IMG/VR virus record: IMGVR_UViG_3300036800_000051
Location: 1-41,981 of that record
DNA: 41,981 bases
Reading direction: 5' to 3' (one strand)
Source: a virus
The notes under the pieces were generated by a model that saw nothing but the letters and a program-made list of their open reading frames with translations, ran no database searches and was not told the origin of the DNA. The translations under genes were made by a program, and so were the position numbers. Position 1 is the stretch's first letter. Each line of letters starts with the position of its first letter. Of the stretch, positions 28,713-37,182 are shown piece by piece.

Positions 28713-28921
28713 CAGATCGCCATTCCGGTGTTAGCGCCCGTTGTCCATGTGATCGGCGGCGACGGAACAGTCGTCGTCTGTGGGCTGATCCAAATCGGTT
28801 GACCGGGCCGGACCCACGGCGAACCACACGGATTCCACCACGGGTAGTAGGGAGAGGGGCTTGGTGCCGCACGCTGCCCGCAAACAGAACAACGACCGCA
28901 ACCAGGGCAGATCGTCATCAC
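28712..28921 (-). CDS. 69-aa Cys/Pro-rich small protein
   Basis: Starts at GTG 28921 (GTGA overlap) or ATG 28918. The first residues TICPGCGRCSVCGQRAA give three CxxC-type spacings and probably bind a zinc. The rest is Pro/Trp/Tyr-rich (SPYYPWWNPCGSPWVRPG, ISPQTTTVPSPPITWTTG), unlikely to fold alone. It is in the head gene cluster between the SAP-like protein and the anchor-like beta protein. No function can be assigned. Confidence 0.5.
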   Translation of the reverse strand: MMTICPGCGRCSVCGQRAAPSPSPYYPWWNPCGSPWVRPGQPIWISPQTTTVPSPPITWTTGANTGMAI

Positions 28922-29403
28922 CGGCCTCCGGTGCGCTCCGACGGACGCACATCCGAATACGAAACCTCGAGCAGCTCGTTGCGCGCATCCCGGCTGCGGA
29001 TCAGGATCACCGACGGATACCCCGTCTGAGGATCATGATGCACCGTGTCGACATACGCGCCGAACCGGCCCTGATCCGGACCCGAGATCACGTCAACCCA
29101 CGAGCCCAGCATCGCGTCGTCCTCGGACCGGCGGGTGCGACTGTCGACCATCGTCACCGGAGCAACCGGCTGAGCTTCCACGATCGCCTGCGCAATATCC
29201 GACTTCGTCGCTCCCGAGGGTACGTCGGCGCCGAGCACCTGCGCGGTGGTCTGGAGCTCTTCTTTCTTGAAGTCGCCGGCGAGCTGCTGCGGGTCTGGTG
29301 TGACCACAGCCGGCGGGGGTGTCACAGCTTCAACGGGCGCTGGCTGAGCGGCTTCGGCCGCCTGGGGATCGGGTGCGGGCTGGGTGGGCTGCTCATCGGC
29401 CAT
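28918..29403 (-). CDS. Head-region protein with SAP/HeH-like segment
   Basis: 161 residues. A disordered Pro/Ala head is followed by FKKEELQTTAQVLGADVPSG and ATKSDIAQAIVEA. This helix-extended loop-helix pattern of the HeH/SAP type is often used to bind DNA or link virion proteins. The C-terminal ~60 residues look like a small beta-barrel (GSWVDVISGPDQGRFGAYVD, YPSVILIRSRDARNELLEVS), KOW-like. It follows portal, and the start overlaps the portal stop by 11 bases. Likely a minor head or portal-associated protein. Confidence 0.6.
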   Translation of the reverse strand: MADEQPTQPAPDPQAAEAAQPAPVEAVTPPPAVVTPDPQQLAGDFKKEELQTTAQVLGADVPSGATKSDIAQAIVEAQPVAPVTMVDSRTRRSEDDAMLGSWVDVISGPDQGRFGAYVDTVHHDPQTGYPSVILIRSRDARNELLEVSYSDVRPSERTGGR

Positions 29404-31498
29404 TACCGGCTCCTGTTCGTTGCGGTTGTTTCATCTGCTGGAGTCGCGCCTGGTGCTGCTCAGCAGCCTGCTGCATCCGCTGCTGATGCTGCTCCCGGGC
29501 GTGCTGGAGTGTCTGCTCATGCGTTTCCTGCTGCTGGCGCTGGGATTGTTCTTGGGATGCGGCCTGATAGCCCTGCTGCTGGCCCGCGGCCTGCTGTTGC
29601 TGTTGCTGCTGAGCCATCTGGCCCTGCAACCCGGCTTGGGCTTGGGCCTGAGCTTGTTCCGGGGGCGGCTGACCTTGAGCCTGAGCCTGGAGAGCCATGG
29701 CTTGCTGCTGGGTTTGGGACAGTCTCGCCCGGTGTGCAGCAACGTGCGTTTCGATGATCTGTTTGATCTGCGGGTTGAACGTCTGATACCGCGCCTGGCG
29801 CTGGAAGCTCTCGTGCCCTTCGATATGCCCCTGGTCGTCGTCATAGTCATTGATCGGCAGGTCCGCGCCGATCGACATTCGCGAGTTTTCGCTGTTGACC
29901 TGATTCTCGGTGTCGGAGTACTCCTGCACCAGACGCTCCGTCGCACCCATCCCACTGTCTCTGAGGAACTGGGCGAGCTGCCGGCCGTGCGGCGGGTTGC
30001 CTGACTGGACGAAGAACGTCATCCAGTCTTGGATCATCGCCTGCTTCGCCGCCTTTGACTGCGGGAACGCCGACCCGGCTTGCACGTTGAGGGTGGTGTT
30101 GCCTTTCAGCATCGCGCCCTTGAAATCGAAGATCTCCCACGCGTCGTCTCCACCGCCGATCTTGATCGTCCGCGCGTCCGTATAAAAGTGCGACACCAGC
30201 CGGAGGATCTTTTCGCCGAACCTCCCGATTTGCTCCTCATAATCCTGCATCCCCAAGCCAAGCCTCGTGTCATCAGCCTCCTGTAGGAGGGTGATCGCTG
30301 AGGCGGCGGTGACGCCGGGGGGGACGTTGGCGTTGGTGACCTCGTGCTGACCGGAAATGTCCTCGATCGCCTGTTCGATCCGTTGGACCTCGTCGGTCAC
30401 ATACTCCGGAAGGGGGGGAGCTTCGAGGTATTTCGGCAACGCGTTCGGGCTGCCAATGTCATCGTAGAAGTACGCGCCGCCGGGCTGGGAGAACGAGTCC
30501 AAGGTCTTGTCGGAGTCCTGCACCCCCTGCTTTGAAATCAGGAGGGTGGGGTTGCCGATCCGGTTGCGGTTCTCCGCCATCTGGCTCCGAACCTTGTTCA
30601 GCTCCGTCTGCGGCCCGCGGAGCATCTCCACCACCGACATCGGCCACAACCTGCCTGGGACAGGGATGCCGGTCAGCATCACATAAGGCATCGGATCAAA
30701 CGGCTTCTCGTCCTGAGCAAGGATCTTGCCCTGAGCCCACACGATCCGGCAACCCTTCGGATGCTTCGACGACGGCTTTGACCAGTACTCGCGGATCTTC
30801 ACGCCCCGATACCCACCACTCGAGCCCTGGACGCTCGAGCTGCCCATCATCCGGGCTTCGATTAGCCCCGGGTTCGCGGGAGTGTCCGCTTTCAGCTTCA
30901 CCCCGAACCGTTTCAGCACATACTCCACGGATTTGATCGACTCTTCGATCAGCCACTCCGCGTCGGGGAAGCTGTCGCAGATCGGATCCACGAACATCTG
31001 AAATGGAGACCGGACCTCGACCCTGACGTCCCCCTGGCTGATCTGCTTCGCCTGAACCCGAGTCTGGAGCTGCTGGGAGAGGAGCAATGCGGTGGACTGG
31101 TCGCCGCGCATCGCCTTCCCCTGATCATCCGTCAAAACCTTCTGGTCAGGACCCACCAGAACGTTGACGGGATCGCCGATCGTGCTGTCCCAATAGCACT
31201 TCAGGAACCCCGAGCCGCAGATCCGCGACCACTCCAACGCTTTCAAAGACTGCTCGTGCATCTTCAGGTGACGCCACATGTAGCGCATCACCCGTTCAGC
31301 CAGTTCCGCGGCGTTGGAGTCCTCCTCGTCGCCCGTGTTCGGGGTGACGGTGAACACCGGCCGGTTCTTCGTCATCTTCGCCAACTCGGTCCGGACGCAT
31401 CCCGCAATCCGGTTCTCCACCACCGTAATCCGGTTACCGCTGAGAACCGGTTTATGGAGACGATCGCCAGCCCAGCTCAACCATTGAGCTCCCTGCAA
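29393..31498 (-). CDS. Portal protein (main open part)
   Basis: 701 residues if read from TTG 31498, which directly follows an in-frame TAG and has no ribosome site. With the 35-codon segment upstream the intact protein would be ~737 residues. Features: RITVVENRIAGCVRTELAKM near the start, a KFLKCYWD-like GSGFLKCYWDST, a crown/clip region, and a Gln-rich coiled C-terminal tail after residue ~610 (many QQ runs, e.g. QAAGQQQGYQAASQEQSQ). Size and layout fit podovirus portals, through which DNA is packed and released. Gene order (terminase, portal, scaffold, capsid) agrees. Confidence 0.8.
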   Translation of the reverse strand: MQGAQWLSWAGDRLHKPVLSGNRITVVENRIAGCVRTELAKMTKNRPVFTVTPNTGDEEDSNAAELAERVMRYMWRHLKMHEQSLKALEWSRICGSGFLKCYWDSTIGDPVNVLVGPDQKVLTDDQGKAMRGDQSTALLLSQQLQTRVQAKQISQGDVRVEVRSPFQMFVDPICDSFPDAEWLIEESIKSVEYVLKRFGVKLKADTPANPGLIEARMMGSSSVQGSSGGYRGVKIREYWSKPSSKHPKGCRIVWAQGKILAQDEKPFDPMPYVMLTGIPVPGRLWPMSVVEMLRGPQTELNKVRSQMAENRNRIGNPTLLISKQGVQDSDKTLDSFSQPGGAYFYDDIGSPNALPKYLEAPPLPEYVTDEVQRIEQAIEDISGQHEVTNANVPPGVTAASAITLLQEADDTRLGLGMQDYEEQIGRFGEKILRLVSHFYTDARTIKIGGGDDAWEIFDFKGAMLKGNTTLNVQAGSAFPQSKAAKQAMIQDWMTFFVQSGNPPHGRQLAQFLRDSGMGATERLVQEYSDTENQVNSENSRMSIGADLPINDYDDDQGHIEGHESFQRQARYQTFNPQIKQIIETHVAAHRARLSQTQQQAMALQAQAQGQPPPEQAQAQAQAGLQGQMAQQQQQQQAAGQQQGYQAASQEQSQRQQQETHEQTLQHAREQHQQRMQQAAEQHQARLQQMKQPQRTGAGNGR

Positions 31499-31606
31499 CT
31501 AGAAGTATGCCAGGTCCATAAACCATCCTGGCTCGAGCATTCTCCGGGCAGCACGCGCCTGAAGGTGCAAATCATCTAGCTCTTTAGTTACTGGATCAAC
31601 TGACAT
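31499..31606 (-). pseudogene. Portal N-terminal segment ended by in-frame TAG
   Basis: ATG 31606 is the natural portal start: GGGAGG lies 12-17 bases upstream and the 35 codons read as a portal N-terminus (MSVDPVTKELDDLHL, then RRMLEPGWFMDLAYF). TAG at 31501-31499 then interrupts and LQGAQWLSWAGDRLHKP continues in the same frame. The phrase before and after the stop (FMDLAYF-x-LQGAQWLSW) joins naturally into the conserved start of such portals. Either a nonsense change, a sequence error, or stop readthrough. Confidence 0.6.
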
Positions 31607-31625
31607 ACTGTGGCATCACCTCCCT

Positions 31626-31898
31626 TCACTCATCGTTACTTAGTCCATAGTCAGGGTCGATGTCGACGGCGCCGACCTTGCCCCACTCGTCAGGCTCGCG
31701 CTCCGGAAGCTCGAACTCCGCAACGTCTCTGGTGGGCACGATCTCGGGGCGCTGGATGCGCGTCAGCAACTCTCTGCGTTCCAAAACCCACTGGGCTTCG
31801 GCCTCTCTGCGACCATCGAGGAGCGAGAGGATGATGCGCAGCATGATCAGTGCGACGGCCACGATCACGGCAGCCTCTGAAGAAGCGATGATCAGCAC
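31626..31898 (-). CDS. 90-aa single-span membrane protein
   Basis: GTG 31898 follows an AAGGAGTCTT ribosome site. A hydrophobic helix (VLIIASSEAAVIVAVALIML, RIILSLL) spans residues 1-27. A basic segment follows and then a long acidic tail (FELPEREPDEWGKVGAVDID). The N-terminal half of the longer frame up to 32048 overlaps the next gene and is likely shadow. The gene sits between tail-spike genes and portal. It may be an inner-membrane protein for assembly or exclusion. Confidence 0.55.
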   Translation of the reverse strand: MLIIASSEAAVIVAVALIMLRIILSLLDGRREAEAQWVLERRELLTRIQRPEIVPTRDVAEFELPEREPDEWGKVGAVDIDPDYGLSNDE

Positions 31899-31906
31899 AA
31901 GACTCC

Positions 31907-32938
31907 TTAGGGAACTGGTGGGGCGACCTGCTGGAGTTGGGTCCACGGAAACACGTTCCATGGGTTGCTCGTGCCCGATGCTGCGGCGTTGTAGGGATCC
32001 CAGAACCCCGGCTGCGGGTAGGTGACCTGATCCAGCGGGATCTCGCAATACCCCGACCCCTGAGTGTGATGATCCTCGAGCACGATGTTGACCGTGCCGC
32101 CGGTCGCATCGCAGACGATCATCCCGTAATCCCTAGCCATCAGCTGGGTGCAGGTCTCAAACGCTGTGAGAGTGGTTGGCGGCTGGTAGTCGGCTGGGAG
32201 GGCGAAGATCGCGCCTTCAGGGACCGCCTGGGCGTTGGAGCCCTGGACGTTGTGGATCTCGGCTTGACCGTCGTTACGGACCGCCGGCGCCAAGTGCGTG
32301 CCCGTGGTGTCCGAGACTTGGATGCGCAGCATGTGCGGCGGGACGGTGCCGTTCCTGAGGTAGTCCTGGAACTCGCTCATCCGCAGCATCCCGGCGATCA
32401 GCGGCAGCCCGGAAGCAGAGACGCCCCAACCGTTGGGGAACGCGCCGGGATGGTTGTAGATGTTCGGCACGTAGCCACCGAACGACGCTGAGAACGGGCC
32501 GTCGAGTGAGCCGTGCGCGTTCCACAGCCAGAACTCGAAGCACTCCCCCGACTCGGTAACGACGACGTAGGGCCGATCGTTCGAGTTGGCGGCTGTCACG
32601 TAGTTGGGCGGGACGGGAACGCTCTTGCAGATCGCGGGCAGGCCGTTCAGGTCGGTGTCCTGGTAGACCGTGGTGCCCTGGTTGAGCTGTACCGGCACTC
32701 TCCGACACGCGTCGGGAACGTGGACGATCTGAACTGATGAGCTGTAGTCCACGCTGATCGTCTGCCAGCCCAATGGATAGAAGCCAGAGATTGGTGTGCT
32801 GGTTTTCGTGCGGGTGGCCTGAGCGGCGAGCTTGGCCGCATAGCCGTTGGCGTCGTTGACGATCGTGCGCATGCGGCCCGTAGCCGGGTCATCTAACGGG
32901 GTGTTCCAGAACGTGCCGGGAAACCATTGGCCGGTCAT
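31907..32938 (-). CDS. Uncharacterised 343-aa spike-region protein
   Basis: Beta-rich and aromatic. Segments include FWNTPLDDPATGR, SGFYPLGWQTISVDYSSSVQ, YVVVTESGECFEFWLWNAHG, GVSASGLPLIAGMLRMSEFQ, EGAIFALPADYQPPTTL and QLMARDYGMIVCDATGGTVN. Together they recall a family of secreted actinobacterial proteins with a His-Trp and Glu/Asp-rich pocket and an opening for glycan. I do not recall a definite enzyme name. It lies with the fibre and spike genes, so it may bind or cut a surface polymer. No collagen- or helix-type fibre is seen. Confidence 0.5.
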   Translation of the reverse strand: MTGQWFPGTFWNTPLDDPATGRMRTIVNDANGYAAKLAAQATRTKTSTPISGFYPLGWQTISVDYSSSVQIVHVPDACRRVPVQLNQGTTVYQDTDLNGLPAICKSVPVPPNYVTAANSNDRPYVVVTESGECFEFWLWNAHGSLDGPFSASFGGYVPNIYNHPGAFPNGWGVSASGLPLIAGMLRMSEFQDYLRNGTVPPHMLRIQVSDTTGTHLAPAVRNDGQAEIHNVQGSNAQAVPEGAIFALPADYQPPTTLTAFETCTQLMARDYGMIVCDATGGTVNIVLEDHHTQGSGYCEIPLDQVTYPQPGFWDPYNAAASGTSNPWNVFPWTQLQQVAPPVP

Positions 32939-32950
32939 CTGAGCTTCCCT

Positions 32951-33724
32951 TCAGCCGACGACTCTGATGATCACAAATCCGCTACCACCCGCTGCACCGT
33001 TACCGCCCGCACCTGGGCCGGTTCCGCCGTTCCACGCGCCTCCACCACCGCCACCGCCACCGGCTCCAGTGTTCGCGGCAGGATTCGCGGCGTTGAGACC
33101 AGCTGTGGTACCAGAAGTGCCTGAGCCTCCTCCAGCGCCCCCATCCGCCGATGTACCAGACGCTCCCGCGCCTCCACCGAGAAGGGTGGTAGCTGGGCCT
33201 CCGCCTCCTCCGCCGCCAGCCGACCAGCCTTCGGGCCAGCCCGCGGCTCCGCCGCTGAACCCGCCGGTCATGGTGGTTTGGCCTGGCGCCTGGGAGGTGC
33301 CTGTGCCCCAGGCGTGGGTAGGCCCCACCGCGCTTGTGCTGTTAGCCGCCGAGCCGTTTCCTCCCCAGCCGGCCTTGCCTTTGACCGCAACGCCCGTCCC
33401 GGTAACCGTGGTGTCCCCGGCAAAGCCACCGCCGGTTCCCGGAGAACCGCCTGCCGCGCCGCCGGTGCCAGCACTGCCGCCCGTTCCGATCGTGACGTTC
33501 AAGGTCGTGTTTGCACCTACCGAAACGATTTGTGTCTGCGAGCCGCCAGGGTTACCGCCCGACCCGCCGACCTGAGCGATAGCGCTTGACGCCGAGCCAC
33601 CGCCCCCGCCGCCGGCCCCACCACCGACACAGGTGATTTCCAAGAGGTTCGCGCCTGGCGGGATCGGCCATGCCGAATTGGTGGCCGTAATGAGGGTCGT
33701 GGACGGGACGAGAGGCAGGCTCAT
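32951..33724 (-). CDS. Glycine-rich tail-fibre/adhesin protein
   Basis: 257 residues, dominated by poly-glycine loops (GGGGGGSASSAIAQVGGSGG, AGGGGGGGPATTLLGGGAGA). The ends are ordered: SAWPIPPGANLLEITCVGGG at the start and GGSGFVIIRVVG at the end, the pattern of Gly-rich phage fibre domains (Gly_rich_2-like, polyglycine-II sandwich as in S16 gp38). Such tips recognise host surface receptors. The repeated GGAGG units are prone to slip and recombine, so host range may vary. ATGA overlap with the spike gene upstream. Confidence 0.7.
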   Translation of the reverse strand: MSLPLVPSTTLITATNSAWPIPPGANLLEITCVGGGAGGGGGGSASSAIAQVGGSGGNPGGSQTQIVSVGANTTLNVTIGTGGSAGTGGAAGGSPGTGGGFAGDTTVTGTGVAVKGKAGWGGNGSAANSTSAVGPTHAWGTGTSQAPGQTTMTGGFSGGAAGWPEGWSAGGGGGGGPATTLLGGGAGASGTSADGGAGGGSGTSGTTAGLNAANPAANTGAGGGGGGGGAWNGGTGPGAGGNGAAGGSGFVIIRVVG

Positions 33725-35196
33725 TGGGTGTTCGAACTCGTTAGCGTGGTGGTGTCAACGCCACCGGTGGTGGTTCCGTTGCCGGGATTGATATTGATGT
33801 GTTTGCCGGTGCCGAGATGACCAACATTTCCGGTGATCGCGATGTTGTTGATCACCGCGGTGCCGTGACCCTGGAGCTTGATGTCGTCCACGGTCGCTTC
33901 GATGTAGTTTCCGTTAATGCTGGCACGGGAGGCGAGGCAGAGGAGCCCAACCCCACCGGCCCCAAGCGAGAACAGGCGATTACCTCTTGCCGTCACACCC
34001 GAAATGCACAACGGATCGTTACTCAGCGGCGTCGAATCGTTCGTCACAGCAAGCGCATACAGGCCGGTTCCGTTCTGAACACAGGTGTTCCCGGAAATGT
34101 CGATGTTCTTGACGTTGGGCGCCCCCCCGGTAGTAGTTCCGCCCTGCTCAACAGCTATCGGCCAGCCCGCCCCACTCACGCTGCACGTATTGTCGTTGAC
34201 ATGCGCATCCATGTCTGGATCGGTGCGGGTAGCACCATCCTTGCTGACCAGGCAAATCCCGATCGTCGCGAAGTTTTCGACAATGTTCTCACGCGCCCAG
34301 ACATGCTTGAGGGGATTGGTCGACCCGTGCGCGGCGTTGATGAAATTGATCGCGTTATATCCACCAGCCGTACCGCCGTTTAGAACCTTGTTGCGATACA
34401 CCCACAGATGATCCGAATCCTCAAAATTGACAAGCGACGTTGCAGAACCACTCGCCTCGCAGTCCTCGATGGTGATGTGCGACGACTGGCCGGTGTAGAG
34501 AAGGCACTGGAACGCCGTTTCGGTTCCGGTCCCGATGACTGTCAGGCCACGCAACGCAAACTGTGTGATCGGTGGACCCCAGAAAAATGCCTGGTTGGTC
34601 GTGTAGCTCGACAGGCGAGTGACCGAGGCACCATGAGCATGCATATCCACGTAAGAGACATTCCCGGTCAGGCTCGTGATCTGATAATTGTTCGGTGGAA
34701 CGAGCAGTTTGAACTTGACACCATTCGCCGACCCCTTGTTGTGAGCGGCAGCGAGAGCTGCCGTCCACGTCGAGGTCATATCCCCGCTCGTATAAGTCCC
34801 ATAGTCCAGCACCGACAGGAAATCCCGGAGCGCCCGGTTACGCGGCGACGCGGGGGCTTGAATCGGAGAGGTCGGGTCGGTTGACGTGTCACCAATCCCC
34901 CCCCCGGAACCCAAGGCAAGAGGGTTGTCTTGCGCCCATTCGCTCCAGATGCTCGTCACCTGCACCGTCACCCCAGCCAACGACGATGCGATCAGCCACA
35001 CCGGGTTCGTGAACGTCTGGGATCCCCCGGGAGCAATGGAACCCTGGTTGTTTCCGGCGGATACCGGAAGGCTGTTTGACCAGTACACCGTCCCGCCCGT
35101 ATTGTCGACGGTGACCAGGGCACTACCGCCTTGGGGTTCGATGGGGACGGCGTGGTCGGTGCCGACCTCGAGATTGTAGAGCGCGGGATCAGGCAT
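33721..35196 (-). CDS. Tailspike 1, right-handed beta-helix
   Basis: 491 residues. Residues 1-~85 are the anchor module shared with the neighbouring spike (EVGTDHAVPIEPQGGSALVT, NQGSIAPGGSQTFTNPVWL). After a Pro-rich linker, RDFLSVLDYGTYTSGDMTST begins the pectate-lyase-type superfamily start (usually D-Y-G). Later units such as HITIEDCEASGSATSLVNFE, NIDISGNTCVQNG and NNIAITGNVGHLG are beta-helix rungs with Asn ladders. It likely binds or digests a host surface polysaccharide. Catalytic acids cannot be assigned. Confidence 0.75.
   Translation of the reverse strand: MPDPALYNLEVGTDHAVPIEPQGGSALVTVDNTGGTVYWSNSLPVSAGNNQGSIAPGGSQTFTNPVWLIASSLAGVTVQVTSIWSEWAQDNPLALGSGGGIGDTSTDPTSPIQAPASPRNRALRDFLSVLDYGTYTSGDMTSTWTAALAAAHNKGSANGVKFKLLVPPNNYQITSLTGNVSYVDMHAHGASVTRLSSYTTNQAFFWGPPITQFALRGLTVIGTGTETAFQCLLYTGQSSHITIEDCEASGSATSLVNFEDSDHLWVYRNKVLNGGTAGGYNAINFINAAHGSTNPLKHVWARENIVENFATIGICLVSKDGATRTDPDMDAHVNDNTCSVSGAGWPIAVEQGGTTTGGAPNVKNIDISGNTCVQNGTGLYALAVTNDSTPLSNDPLCISGVTARGNRLFSLGAGGVGLLCLASRASINGNYIEATVDDIKLQGHGTAVINNIAITGNVGHLGTGKHININPGNGTTTGGVDTTTLTSSNTQ
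34950..35193 (-). repeat. Spike-anchor module, copy 1
   Basis: The first ~83 codons of spike 1 closely match the first ~85 codons of spike 2 (copy at 36610-36852) at both protein and DNA level, for example the stretch covering NQGSIAPGGSQTFTNPVWL. The rest of the two proteins differs. This fits anchor-domain sharing or recombination between spikes. Confidence 0.65.
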
Positions 35197-36855
35197 TTAG
35201 AACGCCTGCCAAGACCAAGTCGGAGCTACCGAGTAGGTGAGCGAGATGATCGCGTTGGCTGGGACCATCACCATGCTCAGCAACGGCTGGGAGACGGTGT
35301 CGACCAGAACCGCGGTAACCGTCCCACCCGAGATCTGTACCAGGCAGGGACGGCCGAACGGGTTGCGGATCGCTACCGTGCTCACAGGAACGGCGGGGGC
35401 GGCGCCTGACGTGAACGGCAGGGTTTGCTGGAGAAGGTTCACGATCGTCTTGTAGCTCGTGTAGCCCGTGGTCGAGCCGCCAGAACCAACGATTATGGGG
35501 GCGGCAACCCCAACCTCGGCGTCGGTCGTGCACGCCCACACCGCGTCCACTGGAGTGATAACGCTCGCGTCGAGAACGTCAGCAACCCGGACCGTGGAGT
35601 TCGGCACCCCGCCACCAGCAACCGTTGTCTGAACGTTCCAGCTTCCGATATGCACCGGGGTGGCGCTGTTGTGTCTCTGACTGCCGTTCACGGTCCCGTT
35701 CGCCAGCGGGGAGATCGGCGTGGCAGAACCAGGGTTGGTGGACGCGATCCCGTACGCGTTGTTCCAGTCGATCAGATAGTCAATCCGGGAGATCTGCGTA
35801 GAGTTATCCACATAGAGCGCAGCGCCAGCCGTCAGGAAGGTAACCACTCGCTTGACGTGAGCAACCTCGCCGAGCATCGGGCCGCCCAGCCAGCCGGTAC
35901 AAACCAGCGTATCCCCAAGAGTGCCGTAGCTGTCGCCGTAGAACGGGAAAATAACCGGGATCGCCTGAGGGTTGGTACAGACAACCAACGTGCCCAGGCT
36001 GGCCGCCCAGTCGGTATCGAACTGCAATAGGCCGTCCCAGGTAAAACCGGTGAGAAACCCCGCGTCGATTCCGCAGATCACCGGGCTGGCTGACCGGATC
36101 GTGACGTCCTGAAGGCTGAACTGAAACTGGTTTATCAGCGAGCCGCCGGAATGACCTGAACAGAAGCTCGCGGGACCACCAAAAATGCTGGCGATACCCC
36201 GGCTCGAAACATAGGCCGGAGCACTCGCGAGTGTGGATTCGATGACGGTGCTGGACGTGTTGGTGATATAGCCATCATCGTTGCCGCGAGGGATGCCAAC
36301 AAGTTGGATCACGCCCCGGGACGTGCTCGACCAAGGCAACGGGATCTGCGCCCACTGGCCGTTCGCTCCCGCCTGGACCGGACCACCGATCGTGTATTTC
36401 TGCCGGTTGTCGAGAATGATCCGGACCTTCGCGGCGCCGTTACCAACCAGGTTCGCAGCGTCGGCGTGTGCTGCGAGAAACCCGGCGGTCTGATCTGTTG
36501 GACCCGAGTCGTATTTTGAGAACATCAGGTCGGTCGCCTGACGCCCCGGTGCTGACATCGACCAGACATGGGACCCGGGAGGGCTGCCCGACCACTGATC
36601 CCAAACACTCGTCACCTGAACCGAGACTCCCGCCGGTGCCGAGGCTCTCAACCACACCGGGTTCGTGAACGTCTGGGATCCACCGGGAGCTATCGACCCC
36701 TGGTTGGTTTGGGCGGACACCTGAGGGTTGTCAGCCCAGTAGACAGTTCCGCCTGTCTGGTCAACCGTGACGGTCGCGGTGCCGCCCTCCGGTTCGATGG
36801 GAACCGGATGATCCGTCGAGACGTCGACGCTGTAGAGCTCCGGCCCGGAAGGCAT
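35197..36855 (-). CDS. Tailspike 2
   Basis: 552 residues. The N-terminal ~85 residues are the same anchor type as tailspike 1 (VSTDHPVPIEPEGGTATVTV, NQGSIAPGGSQTFTNPVWL). The central part is beta-rich (VRIILDNRQKYTIGG, RGVIQLVGIPRGNDDGYITN, FQFSLQDVTIRSASPVICGI), compatible with another beta-helix or jelly-roll. The C-terminus, FGRPCLVQISGGTVTAVLVD plus VMVPANAIISLTYSVAP, looks like a small terminal trimerisation or receptor-binding beta domain. Two spikes on one anchor suggest two host receptors. Confidence 0.7.
   Translation of the reverse strand: MPSGPELYSVDVSTDHPVPIEPEGGTATVTVDQTGGTVYWADNPQVSAQTNQGSIAPGGSQTFTNPVWLRASAPAGVSVQVTSVWDQWSGSPPGSHVWSMSAPGRQATDLMFSKYDSGPTDQTAGFLAAHADAANLVGNGAAKVRIILDNRQKYTIGGPVQAGANGQWAQIPLPWSSTSRGVIQLVGIPRGNDDGYITNTSSTVIESTLASAPAYVSSRGIASIFGGPASFCSGHSGGSLINQFQFSLQDVTIRSASPVICGIDAGFLTGFTWDGLLQFDTDWAASLGTLVVCTNPQAIPVIFPFYGDSYGTLGDTLVCTGWLGGPMLGEVAHVKRVVTFLTAGAALYVDNSTQISRIDYLIDWNNAYGIASTNPGSATPISPLANGTVNGSQRHNSATPVHIGSWNVQTTVAGGGVPNSTVRVADVLDASVITPVDAVWACTTDAEVGVAAPIIVGSGGSTTGYTSYKTIVNLLQQTLPFTSGAAPAVPVSTVAIRNPFGRPCLVQISGGTVTAVLVDTVSQPLLSMVMVPANAIISLTYSVAPTWSWQAF
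36610..36852 (-). repeat. Spike-anchor module, copy 2
   Basis: Second copy of the anchor-encoding DNA, at the start of tailspike 2. See the copy at 34950-35193. Confidence 0.65.
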
Positions 36856-36858
36856 TGG

Positions 36859-37182
36859 TCAAGCAGACGCGATCGTGACGGCAACCGTCCCGCCGGCGAT
36901 GTTGGTCGTGACCACAGCCCGGACGAACCGGGCGGGAATCCCCGCGAAGTTCCCCGCCGTCACCGTAGAAGCCGTCACAGCAGGCTGGCCTGTGGAGGGT
37001 TGAAACCAGTTCTGGTTGTCATGGGAAAGCTGGAGCACAACCACTCCGGCGGTGATCCCAGCGGAGCCGGTGATCACGATGCTGTGGTTCGCCATCGACC
37101 CGTCGTTGTCAAGCATGTTCCCGATCCCGGTGGTGCTTCCTGGGATGAGGCTTATGAGTGATTGGGTTCTCTGATCGCTCAT
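36859..37182 (-). CDS. Beta-sandwich structural protein, 107 aa
   Basis: ATG 37182 (TAATG overlap of one base with the previous stop). The sequence MSDQRTQSLISLIPGSTTGI leads into SIVITGSAGITAGVVVLQLS, WFQPSTGQPAVTASTVTAG and ARFVRAVVTTNIAGGTVAVT, a compact Ig/jelly-roll-like beta domain. It lies between the terminase-side zinc protein and the spikes. A head decoration, fibre connector or neck protein are options. Confidence 0.55.
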   Translation of the reverse strand: MSDQRTQSLISLIPGSTTGIGNMLDNDGSMANHSIVITGSAGITAGVVVLQLSHDNQNWFQPSTGQPAVTASTVTAGNFAGIPARFVRAVVTTNIAGGTVAVTIASA

